NCBI GenBank assembly: GCA_021300015.1
Contig: JAJTFB010000034.1
Span: 1 to 36,017 of the forward strand
Reading direction: 5' to 3'
Length of the DNA: 36,017 nucleotides
From: Pirellula sp.
GTDB taxonomy: Bacteria; Planctomycetota; Planctomycetia; Pirellulales; Pirellulaceae
A program made the position numbers and the translations under genes. Every line of letters starts with the position of its first letter. The stretch's first letter is position 1. Below are positions 14,978-23,869 of the stretch, piece by piece. The notes below the pieces were generated by a model, which ran no database searches, was not told where the DNA came from, and saw only the letters and a program-made list of their open reading frames with translations.

Positions 14978-15853
14978 ATGCAAGAGGCCCTGCTCCAAAC
15001 CGATCTGCCTTACCCGAAACGTCAAGGAAAAGTTAGGGATGTTTACGATCTAGGCGATCGCCTCTTGATCGTAAGCACCGATCGCATCAGCGCTTTCGAC
15101 TGGGTGATGCCCAATGGGATCCCCGACAAGGGACGGATACTCAACCAATTGAGCCTTTTTTGGTTCCGAACCCTGGGTGTCGAGCACCATGTGATCGACG
15201 ACAAACTCCCGGCTGAAATCGCTCAGTTGGACCCCCATGGGCATCTCCAAGGCCGATCGATTGTGACCCGCAAAGCCCAGGTGGTTCCCTTCGAGTGCGT
15301 GATTCGCGGCTACATCGAAGGAAGTGGTTGGCGCGACTACCAAAAGACCGGCAGCATCTGCGGAATCGACCTGCCAGCCGGGCTCCTGCAATGCGATGCA
15401 CTCGGATCCCCGCTGTTTACCCCAGCGACCAAAGCCGAATCGGGCCACGATGAAAACGTCTCCTTCGAACAAATGAAACTCGCCCTCGGCGATTCGATCG
15501 CCTGCGAACTCCGCGAGCGCTCGGTCGAGGTCTATCGAAAAGGCAATGCCATCGCCAAAGAACGCGGAATCATCGTCGCCGATACCAAGCTCGAATGGGG
15601 CTGGTTCGACGGTCGATTGATCCTCATCGACGAAGTCCTGACCCCTGACAGTTCTAGGTTCTGGCCTGCCTCGACTTGGCGGCCAGGAGGACCACAAGCC
15701 TCCTTCGACAAGCAGTATGTCCGAGAGTTTCTCGACCAAACCGCTTGGGATAAAAACAGTCCTCCACCCCGTTTGCCAGATCCGATCGTCGAACAAACCC
15801 GCGAACGTTATCTTGCCGCCCTGGTGCAAATCACCGGCAGCGGTCTTCGCTGA
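14978..15853 (+). CDS. purC: Phosphoribosylaminoimidazole-succinocarboxamide synthase
   Basis: This 291-residue SAICAR synthetase joins aspartate to CAIR in purine synthesis using ATP. Family motifs are present: K-R-Q-G-K-V-R-D-V-Y near the N-terminus, DRISAFD (35-41), G-S-G-W-R-D-Y, and D-E-V-L-T-P-D-S-S-R-F-W. ATG 14978 is chosen because the family begins just before this point; a GTG at 14927 would add 17 unlike residues. It lies upstream of the DapA-like gene with a 51-base gap, in the same direction. A TACAAT at 14889 could be its -10 box but lacks a partner. Confidence 0.95.
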   Translation: MQEALLQTDLPYPKRQGKVRDVYDLGDRLLIVSTDRISAFDWVMPNGIPDKGRILNQLSLFWFRTLGVEHHVIDDKLPAEIAQLDPHGHLQGRSIVTRKAQVVPFECVIRGYIEGSGWRDYQKTGSICGIDLPAGLLQCDALGSPLFTPATKAESGHDENVSFEQMKLALGDSIACELRERSVEVYRKGNAIAKERGIIVADTKLEWGWFDGRLILIDEVLTPDSSRFWPASTWRPGGPQASFDKQYVREFLDQTAWDKNSPPPRLPDPIVEQTRERYLAALVQITGSGLR

Positions 15854-15904
15854 GAGTCCAACTCCAAAACCCGATCCTCGTCTTTGAAGCAACCCCCAGA
15901 AAAC

Positions 15905-16816
15905 ATGCCAACGATCGATTATAGAAACAAGATCCAAAACAGCGTGATCGCTGTCCCACCGATGGCTCGAGGCGACGACCTGACGGTCTGCCCCAGAGAA
16001 AACCAACGGATGATCGAGCACCTCAAGGCCGGCGGGGTCCGAACCTTCTTGTACGGAGGAAACGCACTGTTCTACCACATCCGTTTGTCCGAATTCGCCG
16101 AAGTCGTTCACATGCTCGTCGAGCAAGCTGGACCCGAAAGTTGGGTGATCCCGTCGATCGGCTCGTCCTTCGGGATGATGATGGACCAAGCGGCCCTGGC
16201 CGCCGATCTCCCGGTCGAGACCTTCATGGTCCTACCTCAAAAAGATATCACCGACCCCGACGGGATCGAACGCGGGATCCGTATGGCCGTCGAGCGGATG
16301 GGAAAACCGATTGTCCTCTACCTGAAATTCGATCGCTGGTTGCCACCCTCTGCCGTCGAACGCTTGGTGCAACAAGGCTTCGTCAGTTGGATCAAATATG
16401 CAGTGGTCCTAGACGACCCATCAAAGGACCCTTACCTAAAAGAACTGTTGGAATTGGTCCCACGGGAACTTTTTGTAAGCGGGATGGGCGAACAACCGGC
16501 CATCTGCCACATGAGGGACTTTCAGATGGGAGGATTCACAAGTGGATGCGTTTGCATTCGACCCGATCTTTCGACCCAGATGCTCCAGGCCATGCGTTTG
16601 GCGAATTGGGAGCAAGCCGATCGAATCCGCGCGGTATTCGAGCCACTGGAAGACCAACGCAATGCGATTTCCCCAATACGCGTTCTCCACGAGGCCGTCG
16701 GATTGTCAGGCATCTCGAATGTCGGCCCACTTCTCCCCTTGCTCAGCGGCTTGAGCGAATCTCATCGGACCGAGATTGCCAATTCGGTCCGGCGATTGAA
16801 GGATGTTACCCTCTAG
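15905..16816 (+). CDS. DapA/NAL-family aldolase
   Basis: The 303-residue (beta/alpha)8-barrel protein belongs to the dihydrodipicolinate synthase/N-acetylneuraminate lyase class I aldolases. Schiff-base Lys164 (WIKYA) and an aligned Tyr139 (V-L-Y-L-K) are present. The usual pyruvate-binding G-T-T-G-E loop is changed to Y-G-G-N-A, so the substrate is probably not that of lysine synthesis; many planctomycete members act on sugar acids. ATG 15905 is preferred to a TTG at 15884. Its 3' end overlaps the convergent metallophosphoesterase gene by 11 bases. Confidence 0.82.
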   Translation: MPTIDYRNKIQNSVIAVPPMARGDDLTVCPRENQRMIEHLKAGGVRTFLYGGNALFYHIRLSEFAEVVHMLVEQAGPESWVIPSIGSSFGMMMDQAALAADLPVETFMVLPQKDITDPDGIERGIRMAVERMGKPIVLYLKFDRWLPPSAVERLVQQGFVSWIKYAVVLDDPSKDPYLKELLELVPRELFVSGMGEQPAICHMRDFQMGGFTSGCVCIRPDLSTQMLQAMRLANWEQADRIRAVFEPLEDQRNAISPIRVLHEAVGLSGISNVGPLLPLLSGLSESHRTEIANSVRRLKDVTL

Positions 16817-17921
16817 GGAACGTCCAGAGACTCGGCGTCCAATAGTGCGTTGCCCACGAATCCTTCGTCGCGCATTCCCTTACGCGCAGCTCCTGCCTAT
16901 CGATCTCGATGTAGAAAAAGGCTTGGTTGCCCCCGCTGAAGTGGCTCGAATTGTCGATATTGAGCAATGGGATCCCCTGCTGCGCTTTCTGAGCTGTACC
17001 ATCCCAGTTTTGAATGTTTCTCACATGGGTATGCCCGTAGAGAATCGCCAGAACGTTGTGCTTTTGAATTGCCTGGTAATAAGCCTGCACGTCGCATGGG
17101 TTCCACTCTAGACCAAGATTCGCTGTATCGGAACCGTCGCACGGTTTGCTGTATCGGACGACATCGACATGATGCGTGATCAAAACCGGTGTGCTCAGGT
17201 CCGCAGCATGCTGCTGCAAATCGCCGATGAGGAAATCCAAACTGTCCATGGGATGGTATCGCCGACGCTGCTCGATCTTGCGATCCTGACCGACGACAAT
17301 CCCAAGGTTGATAAAGTGCACAGGCCCCCAGTTCCAAGAGTAGTGCAAGCCGTTTGTCGATCGCGAAAGCACCTCGCGCTTCTTCGAACGTTCGATCAGA
17401 CCATCGATAGCCAAACCATCGCCCCCGGGACTGTCATGGTTTCCGTGCACCTCGTAGACAGGATAACGCAATCGGCCCTCGGTGCCCGAGAGTCCAAAGT
17501 CGGCCACGTAGCCATCCCATTCGCGACGTTGCATCGATTCCTGGATCTTGCCCCTTTTGTCTCCCGTGTCGATGATGTCCCCAGCGTGGATCACGCCACG
17601 AATCGAACCGACATTTCCACCTCCGGCCAAGTCTGGAATCGGCGTTCCCTCGAGTCGATTGAGTGTATCGATCAAGCCTTGGCAATTGACAACCGAGGAG
17701 TCCATAAGCTCATGGGTCGATCGTTCATTGGCGAAGTAATGCGTATCGCCAATCGCAAAAAATCCGATCGTGTCGCTCTCGGAGAAATCCCCCCTAGCGT
17801 TATCGATCCCGTAAAAACCCGAGACACCCGATGCCATCGCAGCACCGGTCGTCAAGCGAGCTGTCTTGGAAAAAAAAGCGCGTCGGTCCAAGCGACAATC
17901 AGCCGTGCTCGCGGTCTTCAT
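16806..17921 (-). CDS. Tat-exported calcineurin-like metallophosphoesterase
   Basis: The 371-residue protein begins with a twin-arginine signal (Arg13-Arg14 in C-R-L-D-R-R-A-F-F-S-K, followed by a short Ala/Gly hydrophobic run), so it should be folded in the cytoplasm and exported. The metal-binding motifs of the calcineurin fold occur in order: G-D-T-H, G-D-I-I-D, G-N-H-D, T-H-H and G-H-T-H. Such enzymes hydrolyse phosphomono- or diesters; the substrate is unknown. It lies 26 bases downstream of the MFS gene in the same direction, so the two are probably cotranscribed. Confidence 0.88.
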   Translation of the reverse strand: MKTASTADCRLDRRAFFSKTARLTTGAAMASGVSGFYGIDNARGDFSESDTIGFFAIGDTHYFANERSTHELMDSSVVNCQGLIDTLNRLEGTPIPDLAGGGNVGSIRGVIHAGDIIDTGDKRGKIQESMQRREWDGYVADFGLSGTEGRLRYPVYEVHGNHDSPGGDGLAIDGLIERSKKREVLSRSTNGLHYSWNWGPVHFINLGIVVGQDRKIEQRRRYHPMDSLDFLIGDLQQHAADLSTPVLITHHVDVVRYSKPCDGSDTANLGLEWNPCDVQAYYQAIQKHNVLAILYGHTHVRNIQNWDGTAQKAQQGIPLLNIDNSSHFSGGNQAFFYIEIDRQELRVRECATKDSWATHYWTPSLWTFPRG

Positions 17922-17947
17922 GGGAAACGGGCCCTTGCAAAATTGGT

Positions 17948-19180
17948 CTAAGAATTTCCCTTAAGTGGAATGGCGATCCGTGCAGTCAGTAACCCGACTC
18001 CCAGGACCAACGCCGCCAAAAAGAAAGGGGCTCCCGGAACATAGAAGCTACCTTGGGGGTCGATCGTTGCCCGGAATACCGAGGTAAATAGGAGCGGACC
18101 GATCATCCCGGCGATGCCGTTGAGCGAACTGTTTGCACCCGAAAGCTGGCCTTGCATCGACGGATCCATCCGCTTGGACATCAAACCCTGGATCGCCGCG
18201 CTGAAAAAACCCATCGTGCAAAAAATAACGGTCGATGCCATGAACAGTGAGCCGGTATCGACGACTCCATAAGCGGTAAAGCCGAGTATTCCCCCGATGA
18301 GACCGATGAATACCATCCATCGCTCGCCAAGGATTCCCATGAGGGGCCGTATGAGGGCTCCTTGGACGATGAAATTCAAAATACCGACGATCGCTAATGC
18401 TTGGCCTACCTGGCCCGGAGTCCATAAGAACCGCTTGTCGGTGTACAACACAAAGACACTGCTAAAGACAGAATGAGCCAATTGGTAGGTGAATAAACTG
18501 ATCGCCATGGGTAAAAGCCCCGGAACCGATTTGAGCAGCATCAACGATCCGAGCGGATTGGCGCGGGACCAGCGAAACGGCTTGCGGAGCTCCTTGGGAA
18601 GGGACTCCGGAAGGAACAGCAGGCCGTAACATGCATTGAGCAATGTCAGCCCGGCCGACACCCAAAATGGCAATCGTAGATCGATGTCACCGAGGTACCC
18701 GCCGAGTGCCGGCCCTAGTATAAAACCCAACCCAAAGGTCGCGCCATAAATTCCATAAGCTGCCGAACGCTTCTCCGGCGGTGTTACGTCGGCGATGTAG
18801 GCACTTGCCGTGGAGAAACTCGCTGCGGTGATCCCAGCTAGAATTCGGCCAACGAACAGCCATGTCAGGTTCGGGGCCAGGGCCATGATGATGTAATCGA
18901 TCCCCAGCCCAAAGGCCGATATCAGCAGAACCGGACGACGCCCGAACCGGTCGGATAATGCTCCCATGATCGGCGAGGAGAAAAACTGCATCAGCGCCCA
19001 AATGGTTCCAAACCACCCGACATAACTGGCCGCATCGATCGGATTGTCCCCCGAAAGCTGCTTGATCAGCTTGGCCGTAATCGGTATGACCACCCCGAGC
19101 GAGAGCACATCCATCAGGACGGTCACGAGAATAAAGGCAATTCCAGCCCTAGAGGCTGTTTGTCGGACCGCAGAAGACAA
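17948..19180 (-). CDS. TetA-like MFS transporter
   Basis: The 410-residue protein has about twelve membrane helices and the MFS motif A loop [10 protein letters not shown] between helices 2 and 3. The N-terminal segment [17 protein letters not shown] is like TetA/TCR-type proton-drug antiporters. Substrate specificity cannot be inferred and tetracycline export is not implied. The start is TTG 19180, directly after an in-frame TAA, because no ATG occurs before the first helix. It heads a probable two-gene unit with the metallophosphoesterase. Confidence 0.85.
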   Translation of the reverse strand: MSSAVRQTASRAGIAFILVTVLMDVLSLGVVIPITAKLIKQLSGDNPIDAASYVGWFGTIWALMQFFSSPIMGALSDRFGRRPVLLISAFGLGIDYIIMALAPNLTWLFVGRILAGITAASFSTASAYIADVTPPEKRSAAYGIYGATFGLGFILGPALGGYLGDIDLRLPFWVSAGLTLLNACYGLLFLPESLPKELRKPFRWSRANPLGSLMLLKSVPGLLPMAISLFTYQLAHSVFSSVFVLYTDKRFLWTPGQVGQALAIVGILNFIVQGALIRPLMGILGERWMVFIGLIGGILGFTAYGVVDTGSLFMASTVIFCTMGFFSAAIQGLMSKRMDPSMQGQLSGANSSLNGIAGMIGPLLFTSVFRATIDPQGSFYVPGAPFFLAALVLGVGLLTARIAIPLKGNS

Positions 19181-19360
19181 TTAGGGACCTCGGAGGCAGG
19201 ATCGTGAACCAACGCCGGTCGGAATACAAAGACCGTTCTGCGGGACATTCTATTCCATCAGAGGATCGGCAAAAGACCGATCAAGGGGCTTTGTGAGTCT
19301 TTTCCGAAGCCTACATCCGGGGAAATACACCGATTCGGAGGGATCGGTGCGGTTGGGGAA

Positions 19361-20440
19361 CTAAGATGTTTTAGTGGCTTTCGCAAGCTGGTTCTCGATC
19401 CGCCGGATCGCCTTGCGCATCTCCGGTAGCTTGGTCAACATCGCATACACCTGGGCTTGCTCAAACATCGGTATCGCAGGTGTCCCGAGCATCACACGAT
19501 CCGACTCGACGTCTGAAGCGATTCCCGATTGCGCTCCGACCTGGACGCGATCTCCGATTTGAACGTGATCTTTGACCCCGACTTGTCCGGCCAAGACGAC
19601 GTAATCACCCGTAGAGGTGCTCCCGGCGATACCGACCTGCGAGCAGATCAAATTGTGCTTGCCGATACTGCAGTTGTGAGCGATTTGGACCAAGTTGTCG
19701 ATTTTGGTGCCGCACCCGATCCGGGTGGCGCCATACGTCCCACGATCGATCGTCGAATTGGCTCCGACCTCGACGTCGTCTTGGATCTCCACCCAGCCGA
19801 GTTGCGAGGTCGGCTCATGCCTGCCCTCGACGAACTTGTACCCAAACCCATGCGCTCCGATCACCGCGTTTGCATGCAACACGACCCGATCGCCTAAGAT
19901 CGTGCCAGGATAGAGGACCACTCCGGGAAAAAGTTGGCAATCCCGACCAAGTTTGCAGCCGGGCATCAAGGTCACTCCCCGATGCAGATGACAACCTGCC
20001 CCGACGACGCAGTCGGCATCGATTGAAACCCCGGAATCGATGAACGTTGCAGGGTCGAGCTTGACCGACGGGTCGATGATTGCAGTGGGGTGTACCGCAT
20101 AGGACCGCTCGAGGATCACCGGTGGCTTGAACCGTTTGCAGATCGTCGAAAATGCTTCGTGCGGCTTCTCGACGACGATCTGCGGAATGCGCAATCCAGG
20201 GATGGCTTCGGGGGTCACGACCGCAGAGGCTTGAGTCGATGCCAATTTCTCAGCATGCTTGATGTCGTCGATGAGTGTGATGCAGCCGGCCTTCGCTTGG
20301 GATAAAGGTACCGCAGAGAATACCTCAAGCGATCCGCAGGCGGCACCCTGTGCAGAGTCTCCATGCCCGTCCAAATCTGCATGAACTTGCAATTGACCAC
20401 GCACTTGCTTGGCCAATTCGGCAATCGCGATTCCGACCAT
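19361..20440 (-). CDS. lpxD: UDP-3-O-acylglucosamine N-acyltransferase
   Basis: The 359-residue LpxD adds the second 3-hydroxyacyl chain to UDP-acyl-glucosamine in lipid A synthesis. It has the N-terminal uridine-binding domain (about 1-105) and a left-handed beta-helix of hexapeptide repeats (about 115-330). Catalytic His197 lies in V-I-G-A-H-G-F-G-Y. The C-terminus is a helix (about 330-355). ATG 20440 has AAAGGAG at ideal spacing and is preferred to an upstream ATG at 20467. Its presence indicates that the organism makes lipid A. Other lpx genes are not in the window. Confidence 0.92.
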   Translation of the reverse strand: MVGIAIAELAKQVRGQLQVHADLDGHGDSAQGAACGSLEVFSAVPLSQAKAGCITLIDDIKHAEKLASTQASAVVTPEAIPGLRIPQIVVEKPHEAFSTICKRFKPPVILERSYAVHPTAIIDPSVKLDPATFIDSGVSIDADCVVGAGCHLHRGVTLMPGCKLGRDCQLFPGVVLYPGTILGDRVVLHANAVIGAHGFGYKFVEGRHEPTSQLGWVEIQDDVEVGANSTIDRGTYGATRIGCGTKIDNLVQIAHNCSIGKHNLICSQVGIAGSTSTGDYVVLAGQVGVKDHVQIGDRVQVGAQSGIASDVESDRVMLGTPAIPMFEQAQVYAMLTKLPEMRKAIRRIENQLAKATKTS

Positions 20441-20628
20441 CGTTCGACTCCTTTCTTGCAGTAGCATTCGTCCCTTTCGGATCCCAGGTCCCCAAAGTGT
20501 AATCGACTTGACGCCGGTAAATCAACGCCGATTGGTGTAGTCATCCTGAGCCAAACTTGGTAATTTCCTCCCTTTGTAGACGTTTGCGTTTCTTAACAGC
20601 ACCAGCGTTCCTCGACAGAATCGAACCG

Positions 20629-21483
20629 ATGTTCAAAGCCGTCCCCAAGGCAGCGATTCTCAGTATGGTAGGTCCCATGGCCCTGCTATTGGCCGGCTAT
20701 TTGGGCTGGCGCTTCTACGGCGCCAATGCCCTCGATACGGCCTACTATGCCTTAAAGCAAGAAAACATCCACATCAGCGATCGTCCCACTTGGCTTCGCA
20801 GCGATGTGATCTCGGAGGTCTTCGAACAAAGCGGCTTGGATCGCATGAGCCTGCTCGATGACCAAACCTCTGCGGTCATCGCGAAAGCCTTCGATAGCCA
20901 CCCCTGGGTCAAGAAAACACACCGTGTCCATCGCATGGCCGGCGGCCAAATCGTCATCAATGCCGAGTTCCGCCAACCCATCGCTATGGTGCATTGCCAA
21001 GCCTCCCTCGAGCAGGGACTCGATGCACCTCCCGGATCCAACGATCAAGAAAGCTTCCTTCCGGTCGATAGCGAAGGTGTACTGCTGCCGACGAAAGACT
21101 TCTCCCAAGACGATATCCCCAACTACTTGCTGATCTACGCACAGAACATCCGGGCCGCAGACTACCCGCGCGTCGGTATGTTCCTGGCCGATCCCCAGAT
21201 AGCCGAAGCGATCCTGCTGTGCCGATTTCTGGCTCCCATGCGAGCCCAAGGCATCGCGAAACTATCGAGCATCTACGTTTACCCAAACGCCTCAGGGAGC
21301 ACCTCGCGATGGAGACTCGAAATCACCACCCAAGGTGGCCCGCGAATCCTCTGGGGAAGCGCTCCGAGCCACGAGGCGACCAGCGAGCCGACGGCCAACA
21401 CCAAACTCAAACGTCTTGTCGAACTGTCCCGCGATTCGACGAAATGGGCCCAAGCCGAACTCGACCTGACGACGAATCGCTAA
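20629..21483 (+). CDS. FtsQ/DivIB-like single-pass membrane protein
   Basis: The 284-residue protein has a short cytoplasmic tail, one transmembrane helix (about 12-30, AILSMVGPMALLLAGYLGWR) and a POTRA-like region (about 45-110). A beta domain with the FtsQ signature follows: I-V-I-N-A-E-F-R-Q-P-I-A-M-V, then F-L-P-V-D-S-E-G-V-L-L-P. FtsQ links division proteins in other bacteria; planctomycetes lack FtsZ, so the role here is open. ATG 20629 (M-F-K-A-V-P-K) places the helix at a normal distance. It is divergent from lpxD, with no fts or mur genes nearby. Confidence 0.7.
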   Translation: MFKAVPKAAILSMVGPMALLLAGYLGWRFYGANALDTAYYALKQENIHISDRPTWLRSDVISEVFEQSGLDRMSLLDDQTSAVIAKAFDSHPWVKKTHRVHRMAGGQIVINAEFRQPIAMVHCQASLEQGLDAPPGSNDQESFLPVDSEGVLLPTKDFSQDDIPNYLLIYAQNIRAADYPRVGMFLADPQIAEAILLCRFLAPMRAQGIAKLSSIYVYPNASGSTSRWRLEITTQGGPRILWGSAPSHEATSEPTANTKLKRLVELSRDSTKWAQAELDLTTNR

Positions 21484-21491
21484 AAGTAGAA

Positions 21492-22544
21492 CTATCGCAA
21501 AACACGAGCAGACACGCTCGTCTCGACCTCTTGGCCCAGACTCGTCAAGATCACCACCTTCTGCTGGACCTGCTCGGCTCCCTGGTTCTGGCCGGCGCCC
21601 TCGATCTGGCCGGGGGCTTGCTTCTCGTTGGGGCCGCCTCGGAATCGGAACGGCACAACATGCACTGTCTTTTCCCCCGAAGGTGGCTGAAACTCGAAAC
21701 GGGAATCCTCGCAATGGACCCATTCGATCGAAAACGGCTTTTTGCCTTTGACGATAAACCGCTGCTGGCGTGTCTCACCCGACTTGATATCCCCCATCGC
21801 AATGTTCTCAGGGGTCACGGTGATCGGAGGCCGAACCCTTCCCGATACCGGAATCGAAAACTCCCGGTTCTTCTCGTTCGTATCGTTGGTCAAGATCACC
21901 ACCTCGTCGATGATCTTCGAAGCCACCTGGGTGTCCTTCAAACTCACATGCATCCGGTAAGTGACACCCTCGGGCTGGTACATGGGCGGATCGAGCCGGA
22001 CTTCGAAGGCCTGAGCATTGCCTCGAACGTCGACGATCTCAAGTCCTTTGCGGCCCATGAAAGACAAACGCAAATCGACCGTCTTTTTCTCTCCGACCTC
22101 GACATCACCAAATTGGATTTCCCCAGGCTCGACCGAGACATCCGTTCGGATCGTTCCGCCTACAGTCAATTGAACCTCGGCGTAAAAGGGTTTATCGAAT
22201 ACCACCGTGATCACTGCGCTCTTGGTGCCGGTAAACGTCCGGGTGTTGAAACTCGCGACAATCTCACCCTTCTCCCACGACTTCAAGGTCGTCTTGGTCG
22301 CCATCGGTGTGGTGCAACCGCAACTGCTCCTGACACTCGCGATGTGGACGTCTTCCTCAAAGCTGTTTTCAAGCACAAATCGATGCTCGGCCTTGGCATT
22401 GCGACTGACACTGCCAAAATCGTGATGCGATTGGCTAAAGAGCTTCTTGGCCCACTCCTGAGCCACAACGCTCGAGTCGGAGCATAAAACACTGAGCAAA
22501 CCGAGCAATCCGATGAGAAAACAGACTCTGCGATTCGCTAGCAT
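21492..22544 (-). CDS. Exported DUF1573-domain protein
   Basis: The 350-residue protein has a signal peptide (about 1-29, V-C-F-L-I-G-L-L-G-L-L-S-V-L then S-V-V-A-Q). A DUF1573 domain follows, with HDFGSVSRNAKAEHRF and V-R-S-S-C-G-C-T-T-P. Further Ig-like beta repeats come after it (about 110-310), ending in a Gln/Gly-rich linker (about 310-330) and a last strand. DUF1573 proteins are abundant in planctomycete envelopes; the role is not established. ATG 22544 is preferred to an upstream frame start (22598) because it begins the signal peptide. It converges with the FtsQ-like gene, eight bases apart. Confidence 0.82.
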   Translation of the reverse strand: MLANRRVCFLIGLLGLLSVLCSDSSVVAQEWAKKLFSQSHHDFGSVSRNAKAEHRFVLENSFEEDVHIASVRSSCGCTTPMATKTTLKSWEKGEIVASFNTRTFTGTKSAVITVVFDKPFYAEVQLTVGGTIRTDVSVEPGEIQFGDVEVGEKKTVDLRLSFMGRKGLEIVDVRGNAQAFEVRLDPPMYQPEGVTYRMHVSLKDTQVASKIIDEVVILTNDTNEKNREFSIPVSGRVRPPITVTPENIAMGDIKSGETRQQRFIVKGKKPFSIEWVHCEDSRFEFQPPSGEKTVHVVPFRFRGGPNEKQAPGQIEGAGQNQGAEQVQQKVVILTSLGQEVETSVSARVLR

Positions 22545-22836
22545 TTCGAATTGGAGAGGGTTAGTGGAAAGTTCGATCGTGGAGCGCGACACAGTCACTA
22601 GGGTATCGGCAAAGATTAACGATTAGTTCAACGATTCGGGCCGGTCAGGTTGAATGGGCTGGGAACAAGGGAGTGGAAGAGGAAGAAGGGAAACACGGAG
22701 GCACAGAGGACACGGAGAGGCGTGCCCCGGTCATAACTAAGAAATGCGGGAGATCCCCTATCCGAAACTGCCAGGATCTTCCTTTGCGTCTTTGCGACTT
22801 TGCACCTTTGCGTTTATTTCTTCTCTTAGCTTCGAA
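22545..22836. other. Intergenic region with purine-rich and CTTTGCG repeats
   Basis: No gene is seen between the DUF1573 and alpha-E genes. The region contains a purine-rich block with ACACGGAGGCACAGAGG and a repeat of ACACGGAG (about 22691-22718), and the 8-bp tandem at 22782-22813. Short translated frames across it are artefacts of the repeats. Confidence 0.5.
22782..22813. repeat. Four tandem 8-bp units (CTTTGCGN type)
   Basis: The units are CTTTGCGT, CTTTGCGA, CTTTGCAC and CTTTGCGT, without gaps. Related words (TTCTTTGCGG, ACGCAAAGG) recur near 33620-33720. Repeats of this wording are common in intergenic DNA of planctomycetes in my memory; function unknown. Confidence 0.75.
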
Positions 22837-23784
22837 TTAGCTTCGAACCTGGAAGAAGGTATCGAAGATCGCTTCGCCGATGTCGTTGAGTTTCGATTGA
22901 AAATGATCGATGAATTCATGCAGTCCGTCATCCATGACCTCTTCGATGTCCAAAAATTCCAGCTCCGCACGAAGTCGGCCAAGCAACTGCTCGGCGCGGT
23001 TGCTGTAGTTGCCTTGGGTCCCTCCGGTAATCTGGAGCAAGGACTTTTCCGCAAGCGAGATGCAGAAACGCACGGCCCTGGGAAAGTCGCGGTCGAGCAA
23101 GAGGAAGGCGGCAACCAGGTTGGGCGATAGCCGTCCGAATTTGCGACGGTACATCTCCAAGGCACTGGCACTCTTGAGCAGCATGCCCCATTGGCTGATG
23201 TCGACCGAGGTTCCGATGTCATCGACGCTCGGTAGTACCAAAAAGTATTTCACATCGAGGATCCGCGAAGTCTTGTCGGCCCGTTCGAGCATGGCCCCTA
23301 GCCGACCAAAGTTCCACGCCTCGCCATGGGACATTGTCCCGCTGACGACTCCTTCGATCAAATGACCAAACTGACGGACCTTGGCGAAGAACTCGAACGG
23401 GGACTCGACGGCTTGCGTGTCGTTCCTGCTCTCCCGCACGAAAAGGTAGAACTTGTTGAGCTCCTCCCACATCGGGCTGCTGAGCATCTCGCGACTCTGG
23501 CGGGCGTTCTCCCTGGCGTACTGCAGGCAGGATAGGATCGAGTTAGGATTGCTTTCGTCGAACGTTAAAAAACGAATGACATCTTCCTGGGAAACCCTGG
23601 GGTAGCTCTCGAAGAACCCCTCTTGGTCGCCGGTCGTATAGATCAAGGCCTCCCATTGATGGGCGGCTTGTCCCCCCAGACCGAGCGTCAGGTTCAAGGT
23701 AACGTCGATGAATCGGGCGATGTTTTCCGCTCGCTCGGTGTACCGTCGCATCCAGAAAATCGAATCGGCTACTCGGGATAACAT
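22837..23784 (-). CDS. Alpha-E domain protein (DUF403)
   Basis: The 315-residue, all-helical protein begins M-L-S-R-V-A-D-S-I-F-W-M-R-R-Y-T-E-R-A-E, the hallmark N-terminus of alpha-E proteins, and has further family segments (NARQSREMLSSPMWEELNK, FGRLGAMLERADKTSRILDV). Alpha-E proteins are nearly always encoded beside circularly permuted ATP-grasp ligases and often a transglutaminase-like protein, in predicted peptide-synthesis or modification systems whose product is unknown. Here it follows the ATP-grasp gene by 85 bases in the same direction. No transglutaminase or proteasome-like gene follows; the next gene is a DUF1573 protein. Confidence 0.9.
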   Translation of the reverse strand: MLSRVADSIFWMRRYTERAENIARFIDVTLNLTLGLGGQAAHQWEALIYTTGDQEGFFESYPRVSQEDVIRFLTFDESNPNSILSCLQYARENARQSREMLSSPMWEELNKFYLFVRESRNDTQAVESPFEFFAKVRQFGHLIEGVVSGTMSHGEAWNFGRLGAMLERADKTSRILDVKYFLVLPSVDDIGTSVDISQWGMLLKSASALEMYRRKFGRLSPNLVAAFLLLDRDFPRAVRFCISLAEKSLLQITGGTQGNYSNRAEQLLGRLRAELEFLDIEEVMDDGLHEFIDHFQSKLNDIGEAIFDTFFQVRS

Positions 23785-23869
23785 CGTACCGGAACTTTCT
23801 GCCGAATCGCTTGGATGGGATGAATCGAACTTGCCTTGTCGGCCAAGTCAAACCGACGCAACAGGGGGA

